Of a stretch of 64,000 nucleotides of DNA, positions 9,208-17,833 are shown in pieces (within the stretch, counting starts at the first letter, position 1; each line of letters opens with the position of its first letter). Below the pieces are notes generated by a model, which worked only from the letters and a program-made list of their open reading frames with translations, had not been told where the DNA came from and searched no databases. The stretch spans positions 1 to 64,000 of the forward strand of contig JAFTXV010000001.1 of the NCBI GenBank assembly GCA_017461505.1. Direction: 5' to 3'. Origin of the DNA: Paludibacteraceae bacterium. Lineage in GTDB: Bacteria > Bacteroidota > Bacteroidia > Bacteroidales > Paludibacteraceae. A program made the position numbers and the translations under genes.

Positions 9208-10158
9208 ATGCAAGCTTTAACAGCAACCAATTTTAACTTTCCTGGTCAAACCAATGTGTACCACGGCAAAGTGCGTGACGTATATTTTATCGGTGAGGAT
9301 TGCCTCGCTATGGTAGCCACCGACCGTATTTCTGCCTTTGATGTGATCCTGCCAAAGGGTATTCCATTCAAAGGCCAAATCCTCAACCAAATCGCAGCTA
9401 AGTTCCTCGATGCAACGGCTGACATCGTTCCTAACTGGAAGCAAGCCACTCCTGACCCTATGGTTACTGTAGGTGTACGTTGCGAGGGCTACCCTGTAGA
9501 GATGATCGTGCGCGGTTACCTCTGCGGCTCTGCATGGCGTGCTTACAAGAGCGGCGTGCGTGAGATCTGCGGTGTACAATTGCCTGAGGGTATGCGCGAG
9601 AACGAGAAGTTCCCTACCCCAATCATCACTCCTACCACCAAAGCCGAAATTGGTGCACACGACGAAGACATCTCTCGTGAAGAGATTATCGCTCAAGGAC
9701 TTATCCCAGAGGCAGAGTACGAGCAATTGGAGAAATACACCCTTGCTCTCTTTGCTCGCGGACAAGAGATTGCTGCTAAACAAGGACTTATCCTGGTGGA
9801 CACCAAATACGAGTTTGGTAAGCATGGCGATCAAATTCTTCTTATGGACGAGGTGCACACTCCAGACTCCAGCCGCTATTTCTATGCAGAGGGCTACGAG
9901 GAGCGCTTTGAGGCAGGTGAGCCACAAAAGCAACTCTCCAAAGAGTTTGTGCGTGAGTGGTTGATGGACAACGGCTTCCAAGGCAAAGAGGGTCAACAAG
10001 TACCAGAGATGACCGACGAAGTAGTAGCAGGCATCACCGCCCGCTATATCGAACTCTACGAAGGCATCACCGGCGAAAAACTCGTCCTCGACGCTGCCGC
10101 CGAAGACCTCACCGCCCGTATTGAAAATAATGTAAAACAATATTTAAACGCGAAATAA
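9208..10158 (+). CDS. purC: Phosphoribosylaminoimidazole-succinocarboxamide synthase (SAICAR synthetase)
   Basis: PurC condenses CAIR with aspartate using ATP. The 316-residue protein is the longer type common in Bacteroidetes and eukaryote-like SAICAR synthetases. Visible motifs are the N-terminal GKVRDVY nucleotide loop, DRISAFDV near residue 40, [13 protein letters not shown] near residue 98, and DTKYEFGKH...[13 protein letters not shown] near residues 193-225. Its product is the substrate of PurB upstream. Only one base separates it from the purF-like gene, implying coupled expression. Confidence 0.95.
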   Translation: MQALTATNFNFPGQTNVYHGKVRDVYFIGEDCLAMVATDRISAFDVILPKGIPFKGQILNQIAAKFLDATADIVPNWKQATPDPMVTVGVRCEGYPVEMIVRGYLCGSAWRAYKSGVREICGVQLPEGMRENEKFPTPIITPTTKAEIGAHDEDISREEIIAQGLIPEAEYEQLEKYTLALFARGQEIAAKQGLILVDTKYEFGKHGDQILLMDEVHTPDSSRYFYAEGYEERFEAGEPQKQLSKEFVREWLMDNGFQGKEGQQVPEMTDEVVAGITARYIELYEGITGEKLVLDAAAEDLTARIENNVKQYLNAK

Positions 10159-10159
10159 C

Positions 10160-11623
10160 GTGGCAGGTTTCTTCGGAACTATATCGCAAACAAGCTGCGT
10201 CACCGATGTCTTCTACGGCACCGACTACCACTCCCACCTCGGTACACGCCGAGCAGGTATGGCAACATTCGACGCAGAAAAGGGCTTCAAACGAAGCATT
10301 CACAACATACAAAACTCGCACTTCCGAACCAAGTTCGAAGATGAATTACACGAGTTTAGTGGCAACGCTGGCATTGGTATCATCTCCGACACCGATGCCC
10401 AACCTCTGCTCATCAACTCGCACCTTGGTCGCTTTGCTATCAGCACCATCGGCAAGATCAACAACCAAGACGATTTGGTAGCCCACCTATTGGAGCAAAA
10501 AGTGCACCTCTCCGAGTTCAGTAGCGGACGCGTAAATCCCACAGAATTAGTAGGTTTGCTCATCGTACAAGGCAAAGATTTCGTAGATGGCATCGAGAAT
10601 GTGTACAAGCAAATCAAAGGTTCATGCAGCATACTTATTCTCACCGAAGATGGTATCATCGCTGCCCGCGATTCATGGGGACGCACACCTATCGTATTAG
10701 GTAAGCGCGAAAGTGCGGGGTCCCCGACGAACCACGAGGGTTCGTGGGGTGCCAGTGCTTTTGCTATTGCCAGCGAATCATCCTCTTTCTTCAATCTCGG
10801 TTTTGAAACGGAGTATTTCATGGGCCCTGGTGAGATTGTTCGCGTATATGCTGACCACGTGGAGCAATTGCGCAAACCCAACGACAAAATGCAGATTTGC
10901 TCTTTCCTTTGGGTGTATTACGGTTTCCCCACCTCCGACTACGAAGGTCGCAATGTAGAACAAGTACGCTACGCATGCGGTCATGCGATGGGTAATAGCG
11001 ATGATATAAAAGCTGATATTGTCTGCGGTATTCCTGATTCAGGTATTGCTATGGCGATTGGTTATTCGCACACTTCGGGCGTGCCTTACCAACGTGCCAT
11101 CACCAAATATACCCCTACTTGGCCACGTTCTTTCACCCCATCGCAACAAGCCACACGCGACCTCGTTGCTAAGATGAAACTCATTCACAACTACTCTATC
11201 CTACGTGGTAAGAGTGTGCTCTTCTGCGACGATTCTATCGTGCGTGGCACACAACTCCGCGACAACACCCGTTGTCTGATCGAAGCAGGTGCCAAAGATG
11301 TGCATATGCGTATTGCGTGTCCACCCATCATGTATGGCTGTCCATTTACCAACTTCACCACCTCGAAGTCGGACATGGAACTCATCACACGCCGTATCAT
11401 TGCGGACTTGGAGGGCGAAGAAGCAGCTAACAATCCAGAGCGTATCAAGGCATATGCGACGTCGGACTCCTTGGAGTACCAACGCATGATCCGTGCTTTG
11501 CGTGATCGCTTCGCACTGAAGTCACTCAAATATACCAAGATAGAGGACCTCATCGCCGCCATCGGACTACCGAAATGCAAAGTCTGCACCTACTGCTTCG
11601 ACGGTCATAACCCAGAAGAATAA
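10160..11623 (+). CDS. PurF-like amidophosphoribosyltransferase lacking the N-terminal catalytic Cys
   Basis: The 487-residue protein has an N-terminal class II (Ntn) glutamine-amidotransferase-like domain and a C-terminal phosphoribosyltransferase domain with the PRPP motif LFCDDSIVRGT near residue 354. Classic PurF starts MCG, with Cys the nucleophile after Met removal. Here the GTG start is followed by Ala-Gly (MAGFFGTIS) and the frame is closed by a stop at 10145-10147, so no upstream start restores the Cys. From memory, Bacteroidetes carry a PurF paralogue starting MGGFFG plus a second homologue with an intact Cys; this is the former. Ammonia-dependent PRA synthesis or a regulatory role are both possible. 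A repeat-derived insertion lies at residues ~183-199. It ends the operon, before a 40-bp palindromic terminator. Confidence 0.8.
   Translation: MAGFFGTISQTSCVTDVFYGTDYHSHLGTRRAGMATFDAEKGFKRSIHNIQNSHFRTKFEDELHEFSGNAGIGIISDTDAQPLLINSHLGRFAISTIGKINNQDDLVAHLLEQKVHLSEFSSGRVNPTELVGLLIVQGKDFVDGIENVYKQIKGSCSILILTEDGIIAARDSWGRTPIVLGKRESAGSPTNHEGSWGASAFAIASESSSFFNLGFETEYFMGPGEIVRVYADHVEQLRKPNDKMQICSFLWVYYGFPTSDYEGRNVEQVRYACGHAMGNSDDIKADIVCGIPDSGIAMAIGYSHTSGVPYQRAITKYTPTWPRSFTPSQQATRDLVAKMKLIHNYSILRGKSVLFCDDSIVRGTQLRDNTRCLIEAGAKDVHMRIACPPIMYGCPFTNFTTSKSDMELITRRIIADLEGEEAANNPERIKAYATSDSLEYQRMIRALRDRFALKSLKYTKIEDLIAAIGLPKCKVCTYCFDGHNPEE
10708..10755. repeat. Hairpin repeat inserted in frame within the purF-like gene
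   Basis: CGAAAGT, the linker of the 1875 and 4629 arrays, is followed by two hairpins: CGGGG-T-CCCCG, and ACGAACC-ACGAG-GGTTCGT. The encoded stretch is about 14-15 residues longer than the Bacteroides homologue as I remember it, between GKRE and AIASES. Confidence 0.7.
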
Positions 11624-11681
11624 GACAAATTATATAAACTACCGCTATCAATTGAGATAGATACATGGTAGATTAGTATAA

Positions 11682-11721
11682 AACAGAGTGATGTGTACCC
11701 ATGGGTACACATCACTCTGTT
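11682..11721. terminator. 40-bp perfect palindrome, bidirectional terminator
   Basis: Both arms are exact complements over 20 bp (centre CCCATGGG) with A-rich and T-rich flanks. It lies between the convergent purF-like and DUF2238 genes and can end transcripts from both sides. Confidence 0.85.
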
Positions 11722-11735
11722 ATAATTTAGATTGC

Positions 11736-12449
11736 TCACCCACCCTCTATAGCCGATTGGTGCATAGCCATGAGTTTATCGTAGCGGAGAAAAACAAACA
11801 CTGACACCAATAGACTACCTAACAAGTTTAGTATCATATCACTCATCGTGTCACGCAATGCCTCATGACCACATAGCGGTATATCGTCCGCCGAAGTGAT
11901 AGATGCGGTAGTGGTTGCCATAAACTGCTGCGTATTCGTGCCACAAAACGCATCATATGCATACTCACAAACCTCCCAAACGGCTCCACAACTCAGCCCA
12001 AAGAGCAATACATAAAACGCAAGAAAAGTCTTGTTGCCCAATACAACCTGATTGCTATTTTCAAACATTATACTGATAATCCACAATCCCACAAACGCCA
12101 AGATGCACCCCGAAAATAAATGTAGCACGGAGTCCCACCAAGTAAAGCGACCATAGAAATTCAGCCCATCACCCATAATCATAGTCACAAAGCCAAATAG
12201 CGCACAGATTACAGTGATAATCAACGGAATCTGAATCATAAAGCGCCTGCGCAGCAGCACAGGAATAGTGAGAATAGCCAATATAACGACATACTGTATC
12301 GCGCAGAAAAACAAAGCATTAGCCGTAATATTAGGTTGATACAACAGATATACTATATTGCCCACGCCCATAGCAATGGTCAAAATAAATAGCACCACAT
12401 AAATGCGTTGCAAACTATCATGCAATGTGCGTTGTTTCTTGTCCTTCAT
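11736..12449 (-). CDS. DUF2238/YjdF-like integral membrane protein
   Basis: The 237-residue protein has about six hydrophobic segments. Its conserved polar motifs inside or beside membrane segments are WDSVLHLFSGCILAFVG (near 104), WEVCEYAYD (near 159) and DTMSDMILNLLGSLL (near 200). This pattern of H, E and D residues facing the membrane resembles the DUF2238 (YjdF) family, whose function is not established. It overlaps the glycosyltransferase gene by 32 bp, so the two are probably co-translated. A role in lipid or envelope metabolism is only a guess from that neighbour. Confidence 0.6.
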   Translation of the reverse strand: MKDKKQRTLHDSLQRIYVVLFILTIAMGVGNIVYLLYQPNITANALFFCAIQYVVILAILTIPVLLRRRFMIQIPLIITVICALFGFVTMIMGDGLNFYGRFTWWDSVLHLFSGCILAFVGLWIISIMFENSNQVVLGNKTFLAFYVLLFGLSCGAVWEVCEYAYDAFCGTNTQQFMATTTASITSADDIPLCGHEALRDTMSDMILNLLGSLLVSVFVFLRYDKLMAMHQSAIEGG

Positions 12450-13593
12450 ATGCTATATCTTGATGGTTTAGTATCCAGTCTATCACATCATCTGATGTGC
12501 GCGGATTGCCGTGTGTCCGTTGCTGCTGCAACATGCTCTTCTTGAATGCTTTATCCTCACACAATCGCATGGCTATCGCCACTTGTTGGCTGGTGTCGTT
12601 GGTATGGTAAGACAAACCATGATTATGGAAAAACCGCGCATTGTAATTCTCCAAACCAGGAATAGGAGCCGTGTGAATTATTGGGATATTCTTAACCATT
12701 GCTTCCGTGGAAGTGATACCACCAGGCTTGGTGAAGATTACATCCGAAGCATCCATCAATAACGACACTTGATTTGTGTAACCCAATAAACAGAGTCGCT
12801 CCTCGTTAGAAAAAGTCGTGGCGATATTGTCATACATTTGCTGATTACGCCCACAGACACACACCACTTTATCATCCTCTCGAATACGCGACAACAATTG
12901 ATGTATCAGTGCATCCACATTGCCATATCCCATTGATCCTGACATGATTAAGTACCAATGCCCACGATTTGTATTCCAATCCTTCTTCCCCCAACTCTCC
13001 GTCAACTGCTGGCGTGCTTGGCTTTTGGGAACTCGCGTGGTAAACTTCTGCTCATCCACAGGAATACCTATCGGCACAATCTTCTCACGAGGCACACCTT
13101 TCTCCACAAACTCCTCTATGAGGTGCTCATGCGGAATAATATAGTAGTCCAAATCTGTCTCAGGCAAAAAAGGAATACAGGTGTAGTCAGTCATCACAAA
13201 ATAGGTAGGGATCCGTAGCATCTCATTGCGCCGCAAAGCAGTCATCGCCTCAGCAGGAAACAGATGCACACATACTACTGCATCATACGCGTTGTCACGA
13301 ATATACTCATACAAGGTATTGGCATACAATCGATTAACACCATAGATGATTGACTGATGAAAGTCGATATTGTCGCTCACAAAACCACCAATCTTATATA
13401 CCGTTTCAAACAACGATCCTTGTGTAGAAGAAACGTAAGCATTTGCCACGCGTAGCGATAATTCATCGCTCACCAATGCCAGTGTATCCTGAATATCGCA
13501 TGCTATGCCACGCCGATCCATGGCTATCTTCAGGGCTTTAGCACAAGAGTTATGCCCTTCGCCTGTGTTGCAAGAAAGAATTAAAATTTTCAT
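12418..13593 (-). CDS. MGDG-synthase/UgtP-like GT28-family glycosyltransferase
   Basis: This GT-B glycosyltransferase probably transfers a sugar from a nucleotide sugar to a membrane lipid such as diacylglycerol. The start is taken at the Met of MKILILSCNTGEGHNS, eight codons inside the longest frame, because the GEGH motif normally lies about 10 residues from the N-terminus. That gives 391 residues. The C-terminal donor-binding half shows MSGSMGYGNVDAL near 225 and FTKPGGITSTEAM near 297, typical of MurG/MGDG synthases. No transmembrane segment is evident, fitting a peripheral membrane enzyme. Donor and acceptor are unknown. Confidence 0.8.
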   Translation of the reverse strand: MKILILSCNTGEGHNSCAKALKIAMDRRGIACDIQDTLALVSDELSLRVANAYVSSTQGSLFETVYKIGGFVSDNIDFHQSIIYGVNRLYANTLYEYIRDNAYDAVVCVHLFPAEAMTALRRNEMLRIPTYFVMTDYTCIPFLPETDLDYYIIPHEHLIEEFVEKGVPREKIVPIGIPVDEQKFTTRVPKSQARQQLTESWGKKDWNTNRGHWYLIMSGSMGYGNVDALIHQLLSRIREDDKVVCVCGRNQQMYDNIATTFSNEERLCLLGYTNQVSLLMDASDVIFTKPGGITSTEAMVKNIPIIHTAPIPGLENYNARFFHNHGLSYHTNDTSQQVAIAMRLCEDKAFKKSMLQQQRTHGNPRTSDDVIDWILNHQDIAYEGQETTHIA

Positions 13594-13808
13594 AGTTAAG
13601 TTCACATGGTTATACATATATTAACAAAATCCGTGCCATATTATAACTTAATATAATCCGTATAAAAGTACTTTTATTTAGATTGCCGTCCTTTTTCCCT
13701 CTCTTATACCTTGCCTAATTTTACCGACCGACGACCGAGAGAACTCCGACTCAACTCCAAGTGACTAAAAAGTGCTATTTGTTAAGATAGCCCTAGAAAA
13801 GTATACTC

Positions 13809-13871
13809 GATTCCTAAAAAAATTGTCTTCCTTCCTGAAAAGATTGACTCATTTCCTGAAAATGTTTCTTG
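13809..13871. repeat. Three ~21-bp direct repeats upstream of the GHKL gene
   Basis: Three in-phase copies (13809-13830, 13831-13850, 13851-13871) share TTCCTRAAAA followed by a TTG-containing tail. Equal spacing of about two helical turns suggests an operator or a decayed tandem repeat. Confidence 0.45.
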
Positions 13872-13886
13872 TCTTTGTCTATTAAT

Positions 13887-13903
13887 CCCGAATTATATTC
13901 GGG
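13887..13903. repeat. Small perfect hairpin
   Basis: CCCGAAT-TAT-ATTCGGG forms a 7-bp stem with a 3-nt loop, just before the heptamer/hairpin mosaic in this divergent intergenic region. Confidence 0.6.
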
Positions 13904-13910
13904 TATTCTT

Positions 13911-13996
13911 CAGCTCTCACCTCTAAACTGTAGCTCGCCCCACGAGCGTCCTCTAAACTGGCACTCTGTGCCCCTACACTTCACACCCTACACCAG
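13911..13996 (-). repeat. Heptamer/hairpin mosaic repeat (intergenic)
   Basis: Read on the minus strand: three 7-mers of GGTGTAG type, a hairpin GGCAC-AGA-GTGCC, AGTTTAG, then AGGACGCTCG-loop-CGAGCTAC, another AGTTTAG and AGGTGAG. The AGGACGCTCG...CGAGCTAC unit with its flanking AGTTTAG recurs inside the ABC-F gene at 35096-35142 and, as a variant, at 43797-43864. The GGTGTAG part recurs inside the PPTase gene. Confidence 0.8.
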
Positions 13997-14022
13997 AAAA
14001 ATCGCGCTAAAATACGATTTTT
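13997..14022 (+). terminator. Short A/T-armed hairpin before the promoter
   Basis: AAAAATCG pairs with CGATTTTT across a 10-nt loop. It may stop upstream transcription ahead of the 14024-14054 promoter; the stem is short. Confidence 0.4.
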
Positions 14023-14023
14023 C

Positions 14024-14054
14024 TTGCATATCTCGAAAAAAAAGTGTATCTTTG
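14024..14054 (+). promoter_or_regulatory. Bacteroidetes-type promoter of the GHKL/STAS pair
   Basis: TTG at 14024-14026, 20 nt, TATCTTTG at 14047-14054. It fixes the start of the next gene downstream at 14083 rather than at the GTG at 14044. Confidence 0.75.
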
Positions 14055-14082
14055 CGCCCAAATAAGCATTTATATCAGATCA

Positions 14083-14808
14083 ATGCCTAGCACCACACCT
14101 AAAATAGTATCATTTGAGGACACATTATCTGCGTTCTTTGCAGCCATTACCACGGTTGTTGCATCGTCGATTGTGTCATTGCCTCTTCAACAAGCACTGA
14201 TTTCACTTTATAATCAAAATCCCTTACCAGATATCTGCCAGTTTGCCTTAGACGATGAGTCCGCATCTGTGGCAATCAACCAACTAAAAAAGAACCTGCG
14301 CACTTGTCCTCCCGAACAGGTAAAACTTCTCAATAGTCCACTAACCTACTTGTTAGATGAACTGATTTGCAATATCCAACAGCACGCACAAACGGACAAA
14401 GGCTATGCCTACCTGCACCACGACGCAGCGCAACATTGCATCGATATTGCCATTGCAGATTTAGGCATAACTATATATGGAAGCTACGTGGCAGCGCAAA
14501 AGCATTTGGATAAATTGGGCGATAGCGATGCAGAGGCACTCAACCTTGCTCAAAATGGTTATTCGGTTAAGAATCTGCCAGATACAGAGAATAGAGGTTA
14601 TGGCATTTCATCCAACATGCGTATGGTAGTTAAGGGATTAGGCGGAGAATTTGCAGTTTTATCAGGCAACGCCCTCTTGCTTTATTCGCAAGATACCAAA
14701 AAGATTCTCTCATTGCCTTCTGAGATTGATTTCAAAGGAACTATGATTATCGTGCGCATTCCTGACCAAGTACCTAATAACTTTAATTTATACACATATA
14801 CAAGTTGA
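14083..14808 (+). CDS. GHKL (HATPase_c)-type ATP-binding protein, anti-sigma/regulator kinase-like
   Basis: The 241-residue soluble protein carries a Bergerat ATP fold in its second half: N box LLDELICNIQQHA near 101, G1 box IADLGITI near 126, and G2-like RGYGISSNMRMVVKGLGG near 173. No histidine-kinase dimerisation domain, receiver or membrane segment is visible, so it resembles stand-alone anti-sigma-factor-type kinases. The next gene, two bases downstream, is a small STAS-like protein, the usual kind of partner for such ATPases. I infer a partner-switching pair. What it controls is unknown; the AT-rich island with the PARIS-like pair begins right after it. Confidence 0.65.
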   Translation: MPSTTPKIVSFEDTLSAFFAAITTVVASSIVSLPLQQALISLYNQNPLPDICQFALDDESASVAINQLKKNLRTCPPEQVKLLNSPLTYLLDELICNIQQHAQTDKGYAYLHHDAAQHCIDIAIADLGITIYGSYVAAQKHLDKLGDSDAEALNLAQNGYSVKNLPDTENRGYGISSNMRMVVKGLGGEFAVLSGNALLLYSQDTKKILSLPSEIDFKGTMIIVRIPDQVPNNFNLYTYTS

Positions 14809-14810
14809 CT

Positions 14811-15146
14811 ATGAAACAGATTATTAACATACAAGAGAAGTTTGGAGCCGAACTCCACACCCGCCAAATGGTAGAACGATTGGCTGCATCATTAAATGCT
14901 GCTGATTCTTATTTGTTGGATATGAGTGGTGTAATGCAAATCTCTCGCTCTGCTGCCGATGAGTTATACAACCTCACTCATGGCGATATGAATGTGGACT
15001 TGATTAATGTAGAGCCTTTTGTGGAGAAGATGCTTTCAGCAGTCAAGTTAGGACGCTTCTTGCCCCGCCAACGATCCACAACCGATACCCCAATCATTCA
15101 TTGCGAAACGATTGGCAATGTGTTGCAGCAACTGAGTGCGAGATAA
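14811..15146 (+). CDS. STAS-like (DUF4325) protein
   Basis: This 111-residue protein starts at the ATG two bases after the preceding TGA; an in-frame TTG at 14805 would overlap it and is less likely. The central region DMSGVMQISRSAADEL has the hydrophobic-strand/SR(S/A)xADE pattern of DUF4325 STAS-like proteins, which often lie beside GHKL ATPases. In classical partner switching the STAS Ser/Thr is phosphorylated by the kinase; several Ser residues (SRSAA) lie in the matching loop. Functional partner and output are not known. Confidence 0.6.
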   Translation: MKQIINIQEKFGAELHTRQMVERLAASLNAADSYLLDMSGVMQISRSAADELYNLTHGDMNVDLINVEPFVEKMLSAVKLGRFLPRQRSTTDTPIIHCETIGNVLQQLSAR

Positions 15147-15264
15147 CGATGTTGTCCCGAAATATACATATTAATCTTGCAATGAATATTGCTAATTCAG
15201 TAATTTGTTTTTACACTTATATGGCAAAGATATTTTAAAGATAACCATAGGACTACACAAGAAT

Positions 15265-16608
15265 ATGAAATTAAAACATTTTATAGGAACGAATATTCGT
15301 GGATATTTAAATTACAACATTTCTTTCAGAGAAAATGTCACATTTCTTATAGGAATGAATGGGTCTGGTAAAACTACTGTATTAAAATTAATAACAGGTT
15401 TATTAACGCCTTCATATTGGCTTTTAACACAAATAAGTTTTACTAAAATAGTTCTTAAGTGTGACAATGGAATTATTTTGGAAGCAACTCAAGAGAATAA
15501 AAAACTACATCTTAAAGTTATTTTACCTAACCAAATTATAGACAATGAAATTGATATCGTTGAATATGGTATAGAATCGGATATTCCACGTCAATTTGAA
15601 GAATTGAGTGTTTGCAAGACCATAAAGGAACTTAAATCACCATTATTCTTAGAACTCAATAGACATATACATCATAACTACATTGGAGATAATGATGATC
15701 GAGATATGATGTTCTTTAGAAGCCGAAGAATTCATAAGCAACATATGCTATTGAATAATAATGATACTATAAATCATGTATTATTTGAAATTCAAGAAAT
15801 ATTGAATAGACTTATTCGTGAAACCACGAAAATTCAATATGAATCATCCGAAACTTTTAAGCGTAAGGTATTTATAGAATCTTTCAAAATAAACAAAGAT
15901 TATGGTGGCATTGTTAATAAACGAAAGAATCATAAAGAAGAGTTAAAGAACTTGCCTACACGAAAAGATAATTTGATAGCGGCAGTCAAGAAACTTGGTT
16001 TTGGTGATTTACAGAAAGAATATTCCGAGTTTTTTACAAATGCGGAAAAAACTCTTGGTATACTTGTTAGTGCGTCTTCTAAAATGCAAGAAAGTAGTAA
16101 AAATAATATGCAAGAATTAGTTAGTGCAGTAGCAAATTGGATGTTTGTATCAGCACAATTAGACATGGTTGATAAAGTAATTCAATATGCAAATGAATAC
16201 TATCAAGAAATTCAGAAAATTAAGGAACCGATTGTGCATTTTCAAGATAGCGTAAACTCATTTTTTGCAGAAACAGGAAAAGAAATCAAAATAGAAGAAT
16301 CGGGTGATATTAAGGTGTATATCAAGAATGCATTAAAAGAAAATTCGATATATGACTTATCTTCAGGAGAAAAGCAAATTGTAATTATGTTAGCTCATCT
16401 TGCGCTCTATAAACAATTTGATAATGCTCCCATCTTTATTATTGATGAACCTGAAGTTTCATTACATATTGCATGGCAAGAAATATTTGTTGATGCCCTA
16501 CTGCAAGCAGCACCAGATATGCAATTTATACTAGCGACTCATGCTCCTGCAATAATATCAAAAACAGAGCGTAAAGGATGGTGTGAAGATTTATCAAAAA
16601 TGAATTAG
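15265..16608 (+). CDS. AAA-family (ABC/OLD-like) ATPase, probable PARIS component AriA
   Basis: The start is taken at the Met of MKLKHFIGTNIRGY; the longer frame begins with a TTG. The 447-residue protein has a Walker A loop GMNGSGKTT near 29, a long helical middle (residues ~150-340), an ABC-like signature YDLSSGEKQI near 373 and a Walker B FIIDEPEVSLH near 400. This is the architecture of SMC/OLD-type defence ATPases. The next gene, two bases downstream, is a DUF4435 protein. AAA ATPase plus DUF4435 in this order and size is the PARIS anti-phage system, where AriA cages AriB until a phage anti-restriction protein triggers release. The region is distinctly AT-rich compared with the pur operon, suggesting transfer. 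Confidence 0.7.
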   Translation: MKLKHFIGTNIRGYLNYNISFRENVTFLIGMNGSGKTTVLKLITGLLTPSYWLLTQISFTKIVLKCDNGIILEATQENKKLHLKVILPNQIIDNEIDIVEYGIESDIPRQFEELSVCKTIKELKSPLFLELNRHIHHNYIGDNDDRDMMFFRSRRIHKQHMLLNNNDTINHVLFEIQEILNRLIRETTKIQYESSETFKRKVFIESFKINKDYGGIVNKRKNHKEELKNLPTRKDNLIAAVKKLGFGDLQKEYSEFFTNAEKTLGILVSASSKMQESSKNNMQELVSAVANWMFVSAQLDMVDKVIQYANEYYQEIQKIKEPIVHFQDSVNSFFAETGKEIKIEESGDIKVYIKNALKENSIYDLSSGEKQIVIMLAHLALYKQFDNAPIFIIDEPEVSLHIAWQEIFVDALLQAAPDMQFILATHAPAIISKTERKGWCEDLSKMN

Positions 16609-16610
16609 TT

Positions 16611-17486
16611 ATGGGGCTTGATTTTACTCCTGAGCAGAAGCAAATCTCTGCTGTGTTTTTTGAAGCAAATAACGATATTGATATCTATACTGAAGATAAT
16701 CAAAAGGATCACAAGTTTTATATAACGCTTTTTCATAGATTATTAGACGGAAGTGGAATAAAACTTAATAAAACATATCAATTAGGAAGCAAAGATGATG
16801 TAATAGAATGTTGTAAAAAAGATAATTCTTCTCGTAAACACATATATATAGTAGATGGAGATTATGGATTACAATGTGAAAAATATCCCAATGACTTACA
16901 AAGTATACCCCACTTATACATCTTAGATTTTTATTGCATAGAAAATGGATTAATTTGTCCAACCGGTTTTATAAAAGCGATAGATAATTTTACAGGTGGA
17001 GTTTATTCTAATGATGAAGTCCTATCTTTTTTAGATTATGACAATACACTGGGAAATATAACTCCTAAATTTATTGAATTGTTTTTTTATTTTTCTGCCT
17101 ATCAAGAATTAGGAGAGCGCATTGATTATGGATGCTTAGCACGCTATATTATATCTAAGACTAATAAACTTAACATTAATGCTATACAGAAAAAGATAGA
17201 TGACATTATCGCATTGTCAAAAAGAAAAGGAATTGATAAAGAATTAACCTTACTTGTACAAAAGCGAGAACAAATATTTAAGAAAGATGTAAAAACTTTG
17301 TTGAAATTAGTATCGGGAAAGGACTTTATTATTCCGTATATCGTACTTACTATAGACCTTCAAATAAAAAAAATGAAGAAAAAAACATATGCAGGGCAAA
17401 CAATGGAATGGTGGAAATACAATATGGTTCAGTTTTGTAATTTGGATAAATTTGAGAATTTAAAACATGCAATCATCAATGCGTAG
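16611..17486 (+). CDS. DUF4435 protein, probable PARIS effector AriB
   Basis: The 291-residue protein shows the DUF4435 pattern: an N-terminal strand ending IYTEDNQKDHKFY (acidic pair near residues 28-29), an acidic strand IYIVDGDYG near 79, and LYILDFYCIEN near 105, matching the (Y/D)xIEN motif. These form a TOPRIM-like nuclease core in AriB. Two bases separate it from the ATPase gene. In characterised PARIS, AriB is a nuclease that attacks tRNA when activated. I infer the same kind of abortive defence here; the alternative is another OLD-like two-gene system. Confidence 0.65.
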   Translation: MGLDFTPEQKQISAVFFEANNDIDIYTEDNQKDHKFYITLFHRLLDGSGIKLNKTYQLGSKDDVIECCKKDNSSRKHIYIVDGDYGLQCEKYPNDLQSIPHLYILDFYCIENGLICPTGFIKAIDNFTGGVYSNDEVLSFLDYDNTLGNITPKFIELFFYFSAYQELGERIDYGCLARYIISKTNKLNINAIQKKIDDIIALSKRKGIDKELTLLVQKREQIFKKDVKTLLKLVSGKDFIIPYIVLTIDLQIKKMKKKTYAGQTMEWWKYNMVQFCNLDKFENLKHAIINA

Positions 17487-17694
17487 AAAAGTAAATAAAA
17501 TTAGATAAACATTTATATATTGTAATACATAACTAAAATTTACTATTCAATAAACGAATCTTTTGGGAAATACAGATAATAAGAAAATACTAACGATATA
17601 ACAATCAATAGACTATAATTATCAAAAATAACTTGTAAAAACTCCTGCAACACACCGTTGCCCGACATATTTAATATAGCGTTATAAGCCAAAC

Positions 17695-17829
17695 TTGATT
17701 TGTTGAAACTTCGACCCTTTCAAATAATCGTTAGATATTCAAGCCAAGCCTATGAACGCTCACGCTTTTGGCGTGGGCTTTTGGTGCAAATTTGAATATC
17801 TAAGGTAGTCGAAGACCTCAACAAATCAA
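17695..17829. repeat. 135-bp nested inverted repeat, possible structured RNA or mobile-element remnant
   Basis: Four nested stems pair in order: 17695-17706 with 17818-17829 (12 bp), 17709-17715 with 17808-17814 (7 bp), 17731-17742 with 17792-17803 (12 bp), and 17758-17765 with 17771-17778 (8 pairs, one G-T). The rest of the 17487-17955 gap is AT-rich and holds no convincing ORF. No recombinase or reverse transcriptase is nearby. Confidence 0.75.
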
Positions 17830-17833
17830 ATGA

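Noticed and set aside
10145-10160. Alternative upstream start giving PurF an N-terminal Cys
   Set aside because: In-frame TAA at 10145-10147 and codons CGA, AAT, AAC before the GTG leave no ATG-TGY start.
17695-17829. Integron attC site or retron RNA
   Set aside because: Long inverted repeat fits superficially, but I could not identify the conserved attC core boxes, and neither an integrase nor a reverse transcriptase is in the window.
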